This document shows, one piece after another, positions 5,321 to 11,268 of a stretch of DNA of 11,268 bases. The stretch comes from Bacteroidales bacterium (GTDB lineage: Bacteria > Bacteroidota > Bacteroidia > Bacteroidales > UBA4181): NCBI GenBank assembly GCA_028700615.1, contig JAQVSH010000037.1, forward strand, positions 1-11,268, given 5' to 3'. The notes under the pieces were generated by a model. It searched no databases, had not been told where the DNA came from, and saw nothing but the letters and a program-made list of their open reading frames with translations. Within the stretch, counting starts at the first letter, position 1. Each line of letters begins with the position of its first letter. The position numbers and the translations under genes are program-made.

Positions 5321-7825
5321 TAAATCCAAAAGCTCCTTTTTCCTGAACGGTTTTGAAATATAATCATTACAACCGACTTTCATAGCCCTTTCCCTGTCGC
5401 CGCGAAGTGCAAAAGCAGTCACCGCAATGACAGGAAGGTCAGGCCTTTCTTTTTTAATCACAGTGGTGGCTTCATATCCATCCATAACCGGCATCTTCAT
5501 ATCCATCAGCACCAGATCAATCCGGCGGTTTTTCCGGCATACTTCTACTGCTTCTGCACCATTTAAGACATGTATCACCTGATAACCGGAGGTTTTTAAA
5601 ATTTCATTGATGAGTAAAAAATTATTTTCCTGATCTTCTGCAATCAAAAGAGTTGGAGATGTAGAAGTATTGGTATTTTGACTTTCGGGCTTCCTGGTTT
5701 TTTCATGAATGCCTGAGAGATCAACCGGCTTGTATGGAATGGTCACCTCAAATCTGGATCCCTGATCGGGAACAGAAGAAACGCTGATACTTCCACCCAT
5801 CAAATCTACATAGGCTCTGGATACGGACAAACCCAGCCCATTGCCTCCGTATCGACGGGCATCTCCGGTTTCTACCTGACGGAAACGATCAAAAATCACT
5901 TTATGATATTCGGGCGGAATGCCGACACCGGTATCCTCTACACTGAATTTTATATTACCATTCGCAAGAAAAACAGACAGTGTAATTTCCCCTTTTTCGG
6001 TAAATTTCACCGCATTGTCCATAAGATTGGAAAGAACCTGTATCAGTTTAGCTTTATCAATCATAACATTGGACTGATCAGGCTTCAGGGAATCATGACA
6101 ACTGATTTGTATCTTATTCGGATCTACTCTGGAGACAAATTGTGAGAAAAGATCCCTGGTAAGCTGACTGATATTACAGTGAATTTCTTCCAGTTTTTCC
6201 TGTCCGGCTTCAATGGTCGCAATCTGAATAATACTCGTGATAATAGATAAAAGCTGATTGCTGCTCTGCAAAATCACGCGGATATATTCCTGCCTCTGTA
6301 TATCGCTGATACCGGGTTCAGCCAATAAATAAGAAAAACCCATAATCCCATTCAGCGGAGTTCTTACCTCATGGGAAATATTGTTCAAAAAGGCGGTTTT
6401 CAAACGATCGCTTTCTTCTGCCTTTTCTTTTGCCCGTAATAAATCATTTTCCAGATAAATTTGGGAAGTAATGTCTCTACCGGTCGAAACATACTGGACA
6501 ATCTCCCCTTCATCTGAAAATAATGGAGAAATGGTTTTATCTTCATAATATAACTCCCCGGATTTCTTCCGGTTAATAAATACGCCGTTAAAAGATTTTC
6601 CCGACAAAAGAATTTTCCATAATTGTTGATAGAAGAATCCGTCATGTTCTCCGGACTTAAGAATCCGTGGCGTTTGTCCCACAATTTCCTCTTTGGTATA
6701 ACCTGTCAGGGCTTCAAAAGCCGGGTTGGCGTATTCAACAATGCCTGTCTTGTTGGTAATAAAAACCATATCAGCAGTCTGTTGCACCACACTGGATAAT
6801 TTTTTAAGTTCTTGATCAGCAGAAAATAAACTTCTATAAACACTTCTCTGCCTGCGGGTATATATCAGCATCAGGCTAAGCCCGAAGGAAAGAACTATCA
6901 ATAAAATCAGTGAAACAATTATAATGGCCTGATTCGTAACACCCTGATAGGCTTCTTTTATATCTATTTTCGAAATCAGAAACCATGGAGTGGATGCGAT
7001 GGGTGTATAATGTGAAAGGGTTTGATTACCGGAATAATCAATCCCTTCGGAAACATTCTCAACAACTCCCACAGGATGCAGAGAAGGTTGTATCGTTTTG
7101 GCAAAAGAAATTCTTTTCCGCAGGGCAAGTTGTTTCAGTCGCTTCAATTCATTCATAAACAAAATACTATCCCCTTCCGTACGGAACATCATAGATTCCG
7201 CGGTACGACTCTTATTGGGCCATTGCTCAATCTTAGGGTAAAGTTCCTTTTCGGGATCTACCCTAAAAACCAGTAAAGCAATCGGTTTATCCCGGCTATC
7301 GAGTAAAGGAGCAATAAAGTCAATGTATATTTTTTGATTTTCCCGGTTCAGATATAAATCCGTAGAAAGAGTGGAATCTGCCTGAAATGCAACATCTAAA
7401 GAATTTATTAAAACTGAATCAGGACTTAAAGGGGTTTCAGAGGTAGAAAGTAAAATTCCTCCGCTCCGGGACATGATCAAGATTTCGTTCAAGCCATGCT
7501 GGTTGATGACAGAAGAAAAATGATCCAGCAATTTATCCTTGCTTTTCTGGTTTTGTTTCAAAAACCAGTCCCGAATATTTTCCAGTACAATATATTCTCC
7601 TGATACCAGAAATACATCAGCCAACTCATCCTGATACCACTCTGAGATCTGTTCGGCTTTCATATTCCCGACCGCCTGTAATTCAAGATATTTACTTTGA
7701 CGGGTTTTTTTTTCAAGATGGAAATAATAGAAAACTCCCGAACATAGCATCAATAAACAAAATATTACAATCACAATCCAGATTTGTGATTTATTCTTCG
7801 CTAATTCAGTAAACTTTCCAGTCAT
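5297..7825 (-). CDS. Membrane-bound hybrid histidine kinase (periplasmic Cache-like sensor, PAS, HisKA, HATPase, C-terminal receiver)
   Basis: 842 residues. Order: cytoplasmic N-terminus; TM1 (about 14-35); periplasmic sensor region (about 36-298) beginning with the Cache-like 'MKAEQISEWYQDELADVFLVS'; TM2 (about 299-322); short coiled linker; PAS domain (about 341-455, with 'VEYANPAFEALTGYTKEEIVGQ' split over 363-384 and 'GRDITSQ'); HisKA with phospho-acceptor His485 in SHEVRTPLN; HATPase with N box around Asn604, G1 DTGVGIP (631-637) and G2 GNGLGLS (661-667); Ser/Thr-rich linker (about 705-724); receiver domain (725-842) with acidic Glu730/Asp731, phospho-acceptor Asp775 in LMDMKMP, Thr803 and Lys825 (SKPF). 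All catalytic residues are present. It has no DNA-binding output, so signal must pass to an Hpt or response-regulator partner not in this window. It lies just upstream of hemN and divergent from the SMP-30-like gene. The ligand is unknown; a link to heme is only positional. Confidence 0.95.
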   Translation of the reverse strand: MTGKFTELAKNKSQIWIVIVIFCLLMLCSGVFYYFHLEKKTRQSKYLELQAVGNMKAEQISEWYQDELADVFLVSGEYIVLENIRDWFLKQNQKSKDKLLDHFSSVINQHGLNEILIMSRSGGILLSTSETPLSPDSVLINSLDVAFQADSTLSTDLYLNRENQKIYIDFIAPLLDSRDKPIALLVFRVDPEKELYPKIEQWPNKSRTAESMMFRTEGDSILFMNELKRLKQLALRKRISFAKTIQPSLHPVGVVENVSEGIDYSGNQTLSHYTPIASTPWFLISKIDIKEAYQGVTNQAIIIVSLILLIVLSFGLSLMLIYTRRQRSVYRSLFSADQELKKLSSVVQQTADMVFITNKTGIVEYANPAFEALTGYTKEEIVGQTPRILKSGEHDGFFYQQLWKILLSGKSFNGVFINRKKSGELYYEDKTISPLFSDEGEIVQYVSTGRDITSQIYLENDLLRAKEKAEESDRLKTAFLNNISHEVRTPLNGIMGFSYLLAEPGISDIQRQEYIRVILQSSNQLLSIITSIIQIATIEAGQEKLEEIHCNISQLTRDLFSQFVSRVDPNKIQISCHDSLKPDQSNVMIDKAKLIQVLSNLMDNAVKFTEKGEITLSVFLANGNIKFSVEDTGVGIPPEYHKVIFDRFRQVETGDARRYGGNGLGLSVSRAYVDLMGGSISVSSVPDQGSRFEVTIPYKPVDLSGIHEKTRKPESQNTNTSTSPTLLIAEDQENNFLLINEILKTSGYQVIHVLNGAEAVEVCRKNRRIDLVLMDMKMPVMDGYEATTVIKKERPDLPVIAVTAFALRGDRERAMKVGCNDYISKPFRKKELLDLLERYIKN

Positions 7826-7841
7826 CCTGCAACTAAGTATT

Positions 7842-7855
7842 CCCTCATTAGAGGG
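7842..7855 (-). promoter_or_regulatory. Small inverted repeat in the kinase 5' leader
   Basis: CCCTC-ATTA-GAGGG is a perfect 5-bp inverted repeat with a 4-nt loop, 17 nt before the kinase ATG. It could form a small mRNA hairpin that limits ribosome access, or be an operator half-site pair in the divergent 162-bp intergenic region. No family of regulator is recognised and it could be chance. Confidence 0.2.
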
Positions 7856-7987
7856 TATTCATTCAAATTCTTCTCTACGAATGTAGGTATTTAGAAGGAA
7901 AAAGAAATATACATTCTAAACTTTCCTACACTATTATTATCTTCGTTATTCAGTAAACAGAGCTTTTTTATATAAAAACCAACAAAA

Positions 7988-8902
7988 ATGAAAAAAAATA
8001 CGATTTTCTCTATTACAGGCGCAACCCTTTTTTTCCTGCTTCCCGGAATACTTTCCGCACAGATTGTCGATAAAAATTCCATTATCGCTCCGGGAGCCAC
8101 GGTTGAAAAACTGGGTACCGGATATAGTTTTACCGAAGGCCCTGCAGCAGACAAAAATGGGAATGTATATTTTACAGACCAACCCAACAACAAAATTATT
8201 CGCTGGGATGCTGAAACCGGAGCTTTTACGACCTTTTCCGACCAGAGCGGGCGCTCCAACGGAATGTATTTTGATGCCAAAGGCAATCTGATTGCTTGTG
8301 CCGATATGGATAACCAATTATGGTCATTCGACAAATCGGGAAAAGCCACCGTTCTCATAAAAGACTATGAAGGGAAACTGCTCAACGGCCCCAACGATCT
8401 CTGGATTCATCCCAAAGGGGGTATTTATATTACAGACCCTTACTTCAGAAGAAACTACTGGAAAAGAACCCCTGCAACACAACAGGACGGACAACATCTG
8501 TACTACCTTACCCCTGACCGTTCCAAATTAACCAGAGTCGATGAGACCCTTGTCCAACCCAATGGCTTGATCGGAACTCCCGATGGTAAAAAATTGTATG
8601 TTGCAGACCCCGGTGCTAAGAAAATCTATGTATATGATATTCAGAAAGACGGTTCTCTGGCCAACAAAACTCAGTTTGCCTCAGTGGGATCAGACGGGAT
8701 GACCATGGATAACCAGGGAAACATCTATGTTACAGGTAAAGGCGTTACTGTTCTGGATAAAAACGGAAATGAGATCGCCCAGATCCCCATTCAGGAAAAC
8801 TGGACCGCTAATGTTTGTTTTGGAGGGAAAAACCATGACATCCTGTTTATTACCGCCTCTAAATCTGTTTACGCAGTTAAAATGAACGTAAAAGGTATTT
8901 AG
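7988..8902 (+). CDS. Secreted SMP-30/gluconolactonase-like beta-propeller (lactonase/esterase family)
   Basis: 304 residues. A signal peptide is clear: M-K-K-N, hydrophobic 'FSITGATLFFLLPGIL', then L-S-A-Q, with cleavage likely after residue 24 or 25; there is no lipobox Cys, so export to the periplasm is expected. The mature part is a six-bladed propeller with repeated strand motifs 'VYFTDQPNNKIIRWD' (60-74), 'IYITDPYFRR' (146-155), 'LYVADPGAKKIYVYD' (203-217) and 'IYVTGKGVTVLD' (246-257). Residues expected to hold the divalent metal in the SMP-30 family are present: Glu50 in TEGP, Asn136/Asp137 in GPND, Asn192 in PNG and Asp236 in SDG. Family members open sugar lactones or related esters; the actual substrate cannot be read from sequence. 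It is transcribed away from the kinase and closed by the terminator at 8927-8953, so it is probably monocistronic. Confidence 0.9.
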   Translation: MKKNTIFSITGATLFFLLPGILSAQIVDKNSIIAPGATVEKLGTGYSFTEGPAADKNGNVYFTDQPNNKIIRWDAETGAFTTFSDQSGRSNGMYFDAKGNLIACADMDNQLWSFDKSGKATVLIKDYEGKLLNGPNDLWIHPKGGIYITDPYFRRNYWKRTPATQQDGQHLYYLTPDRSKLTRVDETLVQPNGLIGTPDGKKLYVADPGAKKIYVYDIQKDGSLANKTQFASVGSDGMTMDNQGNIYVTGKGVTVLDKNGNEIAQIPIQENWTANVCFGGKNHDILFITASKSVYAVKMNVKGI

Positions 8903-8926
8903 TATTCTTCTATCTTTTCACCCTCT

Positions 8927-8953
8927 AAGCCGGCCTGAAAAGCCGGCTTTTTT
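8927..8953 (+). terminator. Intrinsic terminator of the SMP-30-like gene
   Basis: AAGCCGGC (8927-8934) and GCCGGCTT (8942-8949) pair as a perfect 8-bp GC-rich stem around a 7-nt loop, followed by four more T residues (a six-T run in total, 8948-8953). It starts 24 nt after the stop codon. Because the stem is flanked by A residues on its left side, it is also partly usable from the minus strand, but no gene comes from that side. Confidence 0.9.
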
Positions 8954-8966
8954 AATGAAAAAAGTA

Positions 8967-8974
8967 TATATTTG
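8967..8974 (+). promoter_or_regulatory. Candidate -7 promoter box for the receiver-kinase operon
   Basis: TATATTTG is an exact match to the Bacteroidota TAnnTTTG -7 box, located after the terminator and about 90 nt upstream of the receiver-kinase ATG. No TTG is visible at the expected -33 distance, where the terminator stem lies, so support is limited to one element. Confidence 0.3.
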
Positions 8975-9064
8975 GTAGGAATAGACAACTATCGACTTAG
9001 ATCTTTGACTTGTCAGAAAACTGCTGTAAACACCGGGATTATTTATACCCAAATATAAGACGAT

Positions 9065-10216
9065 ATGTCCGGAAATGCGTTGAAAATTCTTTATCTGGAA
9101 GATGATCCTTCAGATGCTGAACTGATTATGTCCAAACTTTATTTGGAGGAGTTTGATATACAGTTTACATGGGTTATGAATAAAGAAGATTATCTCCAAA
9201 AACTGGAATCAGAATCTTTTGATTTGATCCTATCTGACTTTAAACTTCCCGGTTATTCCGGATTGTCCGCACTGGAAGCTGCAAAAAAGACAAATTCTGA
9301 AACCCCTTTTATCTGTGTATCCGGTACCATAGGAGAAGATTTTACGGTTGAACTGCTCAAACAGGGAGCTTCGGACTACGTATTAAAAGACAAACCCGAG
9401 AAATTGCCTTTTGCAGTTCGACGGGCCTTCAGAGAGATTAAAGAACAACAATTCCGAAAACATGCCGAACAGGAACTCATTAGGGCCAAAGAAAAAGCAG
9501 AAGAAAGCGATCGCCTGAAATCCTCATTTCTGGCCACCATGTCGCATGAACTCCGAACCCCGCTAAATGCAATCATTGGCTTCTCAGAGCTGATTGAAGA
9601 AGGAGTTTCTCACGAGCAGTCCATTATATATGCCGGCCATATTAACAAAAGCGGAAAACACCTGCTGGAACTGGTAGAAGATATTTTTGATATCTCATTA
9701 ATCGAGACCTCAAAACTGAAAATTTATATCGAAAAAATCGACCTGAATGAATTACTCAGGGATGTGGAGACGCTGGTCAAAAATGAACAGGCAAAAATGG
9801 GCAAGAAAAATATTAAACTTCTTTTCAAAAATTCTTTACAAACAGACAAACAATATATATACACCGACTCCCGGAGGGTGAAACAGATTCTGTTAAATCT
9901 TTTGAAAAACTCTCTGAAATTTACACACACGGGAACCATTGAATACGGATACACCAAAGTCAATACCCCGGCGCCTATGATTCAATTTTATGTAAAGGAT
10001 ACCGGAATAGGAATTCCTGCAGAAAAACAAAATCTTATCTTTGAAATGTTCAGACAGGTTGATGATTCGCATACCCGATCCTATGATGGAATGGGAATTG
10101 GCCTTTCCATAGCCAGAAAGCTAACAGAAATGCTGGGAGGGAAAATATGGGTTGAATCCACTGAAAAAGCAGGTTCCACATTCTATTTCACCATTCTTAG
10201 CCAAACAAAATCTTAA
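9065..10216 (+). CDS. Soluble receiver-histidine kinase (N-terminal REC, HisKA, HATPase)
   Basis: 383 residues with no membrane segment. Residues 6-123 are a receiver domain: acidic pocket Glu12/Asp13/Asp14 in YLEDDPSD, phospho-acceptor Asp58 in LSDFKLPG, Ser86 in the Thr/Ser position and Lys108. A charged helical linker (about 124-152) leads into HisKA with His161 in SHELRTPLN, then HATPase with N-box Asn282, G1 DTGIGIP (312-318) and G2 GMGIGLS (342-348). This layout is found in kinases that receive a phosphoryl group or signal from another kinase through the N-terminal REC and then act on a separate partner. There is no output domain. The linker RAKEKAEESDRLK is identical to that in the hybrid kinase at 5297-7825. 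The ATG fits the start of the receiver fold. The next gene begins 11 bp after its stop, suggesting one transcript. Confidence 0.94.
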   Translation: MSGNALKILYLEDDPSDAELIMSKLYLEEFDIQFTWVMNKEDYLQKLESESFDLILSDFKLPGYSGLSALEAAKKTNSETPFICVSGTIGEDFTVELLKQGASDYVLKDKPEKLPFAVRRAFREIKEQQFRKHAEQELIRAKEKAEESDRLKSSFLATMSHELRTPLNAIIGFSELIEEGVSHEQSIIYAGHINKSGKHLLELVEDIFDISLIETSKLKIYIEKIDLNELLRDVETLVKNEQAKMGKKNIKLLFKNSLQTDKQYIYTDSRRVKQILLNLLKNSLKFTHTGTIEYGYTKVNTPAPMIQFYVKDTGIGIPAEKQNLIFEMFRQVDDSHTRSYDGMGIGLSIARKLTEMLGGKIWVESTEKAGSTFYFTILSQTKS

Positions 10217-10227
10217 TTTCCAGTACT

Positions 10228-10701
10228 ATGGACCCAGTTGCCAACAGAATGATAGACGGATCCTGGAAAAAGACAGAGGAAGACCCGGATCTGATCCGCC
10301 AATCCATAGAGAAAGCGGAAAAATTATTGCAAAGAACAAAGATTGTCGTGTTTGTAAGCCTGGATGCTCAGGGTAACCCGATGGCTAAGGCATTGCTGGT
10401 TGCAGCCACCAAAAAATTGAAGCATCTCTATTTCAGCACCAACACTTCTTCAAGACACATCCGGCAAATCAGAGCCAATCCGATTGCTACGGTATATTTT
10501 TTCGATCCTCAGACATTGGAAGGCGTTATGCTCTCAGGACACGCCACGGAAGAACCGGATCATACCTGGCGGGAAAAAATATGGGAAGATTACTATACCT
10601 ACTCAGGAGTAGATGATCCTGATTACTGCATTCTCCGTTTTGACGCCGAAACCGGAAACTATTACCAGAATCTTTCTAACGTATCTTTCGATGTAACGTA
10701 G
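10228..10701 (+). CDS. Pyridoxamine 5'-phosphate oxidase-like (FMN-binding split-barrel) family protein, general-stress type
   Basis: 157 residues. The middle resembles the split-barrel fold of the general-stress-protein-26 and PNPOx-like group: strand 'TKIVVFVSLDAQGNPMAKAL' (about 37-56), 'LKHLYFSTNTSSRHIRQIRANPIATVYFFDP' broken over residues 64-94 (the usual 'W/YF-x-T-x-x-x-S-x-K-x-x-x-I-x-x-N-P' element of the FMN/phosphate site), then 'GVMLSGHATE' (99-108) and the final strand 'YCILRFDAETGNYYQ' (133-147). True PdxH proteins are longer (about 210-220 residues) and have extra substrate residues, so vitamin B6 synthesis is unlikely. Members of this group bind FMN, F420 or heme; the ligand here cannot be told. 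It starts 11 bp after the receiver-kinase stop and is likely co-transcribed. Its TAG is only 2 nt from the stop of the convergent gene. Confidence 0.85.
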   Translation: MDPVANRMIDGSWKKTEEDPDLIRQSIEKAEKLLQRTKIVVFVSLDAQGNPMAKALLVAATKKLKHLYFSTNTSSRHIRQIRANPIATVYFFDPQTLEGVMLSGHATEEPDHTWREKIWEDYYTYSGVDDPDYCILRFDAETGNYYQNLSNVSFDVT

Positions 10702-10703
10702 TC

Positions 10704-11268
10704 TTATTGTAAGACCCCTATGGTTTTATTAATTACCGGATTAGCATACCAGGTCATATTCTCGGTACCGCCAGACTCCGCCCATTTCTGAAATTGAGGA
10801 TAGGCAACAAGTATAGAGGTTTTTTCCAAAGGAACCCTGAAATTAGAATAGATAAACTCAACGCCCCAGGGAAGATTTGTCGAAGTCCTATAGAAAGCCT
10901 GAGTACTCTTCAAAGGATAGGTAAAATTTCCGCTCCAGTTCCAGGTTGTAGGAGAAGCATCATCTTCTGTCCTGAATAAATACATATTGGCATAAGAAGT
11001 CGGAGGACAACCGAATGTCCGGACCTGATGTTCATCTTCATGGGTATAAAAATAATAAGGAAGAATTTCCATGTATTGAATCCTGGCAGATGCAGGTACA
11101 GAGAATGAGAAAGAAACATTCTTTGGAGTCCCTGAAACCCCCCAGTCGCCTCCTACATTATTATAGTAAGGCACAATCACCTGAAAAACATCATCCCAGA
11201 AAACAATCCCGTTATCCATCTTAGCATCTTCATGGGTGTAGGCGGTTCCTAAAGTCAAAGAAACCGTA
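10704..11268 (-). CDS. C-terminal part of a LruC-domain (DUF4842) surface or secreted protein, truncated by the window edge
   Basis: The frame is open to the right edge and gives 187 visible residues ending at TAA 10704-10706. A TTG at 11256-11258 is in frame but sits within continuous coding sequence (T-V-S-L-T-L-G), so it is not the start. The C-terminal half has the LruC signature: aromatic-rich beta-strands, a 'YLFRTEDDASP' segment followed by 'FYRTSTNLPWGVEF', then 'FRVPLEKTSILVAYPQF' and 'WAESGGTENMTWY', matching the family pattern of a Phe-Tyr-x-T-x-x-NLPW strand and a closing W-A-E-S-G-G helix. These proteins are mostly known from Bacteroidota, are usually exported, and have no established function. 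The N-terminus, signal peptide and any lipobox are outside the window. It converges on the split-barrel gene with a 2-nt gap and no visible terminator. Confidence 0.85.
   Translation of the reverse strand, partial: TVSLTLGTAYTHEDAKMDNGIVFWDDVFQVIVPYYNNVGGDWGVSGTPKNVSFSFSVPASARIQYMEILPYYFYTHEDEHQVRTFGCPPTSYANMYLFRTEDDASPTTWNWSGNFTYPLKSTQAFYRTSTNLPWGVEFIYSNFRVPLEKTSILVAYPQFQKWAESGGTENMTWYANPVINKTIGVLQ

Noticed and set aside
7891..8358. 155-codon minus-strand ORF opposite the SMP-30-like gene
   Set aside because: It is antisense to a well-supported propeller gene and has no domain, signal or family pattern; it is a codon-usage shadow. The same applies to other antisense ORFs at 1898-2335, 3513-3892, 4391-4669 and 10794-11224.
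10228..10701. PdxH (pyridoxamine 5'-phosphate oxidase of vitamin B6 synthesis)
   Set aside because: The protein is only 157 residues and lacks the C-terminal substrate segment of PdxH. Only the general split-barrel family can be claimed.
11256..11258. TTG as the start codon of the LruC-domain gene
   Set aside because: Coding sequence of the same character continues upstream to the window edge, and a LruC protein needs a much longer N-terminal part. The gene is truncated by the window.

Overview
The window looks like a chromosomal piece of a Bacteroidota (Bacteroidetes) genome. The evidence is a LruC/DUF4842-type protein at the right end, genes without Shine-Dalgarno sequences but with A/T-rich leaders, promoter-like TAnnTTTG boxes, and two-component kinases whose linker and HisKA sequences are typical of that phylum. 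No mobile element, phage gene, CRISPR array, tRNA or rRNA is visible. Genes are tightly packed, and every intergenic stretch is under 170 bp.

Layout from left to right. Bases 3-248 (+) are the 3' end of a gene with a galactose-binding-like beta-sandwich tail; it overlaps the end of the convergent mscL gene. The next 7.6 kb all read on the minus strand. In transcription order they are a large membrane-bound hybrid histidine kinase (7825-5297), the heme-synthesis cluster hemN, protoporphyrinogen oxidase and hemH (5257-1547, with 3-nt gaps), a DoxX-family membrane protein (1383-901), an interrupted DUF2892 tail (900-727) and mscL (624-226). Divergent from the kinase is a secreted SMP-30/gluconolactonase-like beta-propeller (7988-8902, +), which ends at a clear intrinsic terminator. 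It is followed by a soluble receiver-histidine kinase (9065-10216, +) and, 11 bp later, a pyridoxamine-phosphate-oxidase-like flavoprotein (10228-10701, +). The last feature is the C-terminal part of a LruC-domain surface protein on the minus strand, cut by the window edge.

How the genes work together: HemN, PPOX and HemH catalyse the last three steps from coproporphyrinogen III to protoheme and form one translationally coupled unit, probably with its own promoter between the kinase stop and the hemN start. The upstream kinase may be co-transcribed with them, but nothing in the sequence shows that it regulates heme synthesis. The soluble kinase and the flavin-binding-fold protein form a second small operon. 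Both kinases share an identical 13-residue linker before HisKA.

The most noteworthy signal is in the DoxX gene. Its reading frame continues past a single in-frame TAG into a complete DUF2892 (YgaP-like) transmembrane domain, whose N-terminal motif is already encoded before the stop. This points to a DoxX-DUF2892 fusion broken by one nonsense codon. I see no clearly new multi-gene system; most of the window is recognisable housekeeping, signalling and envelope genes.
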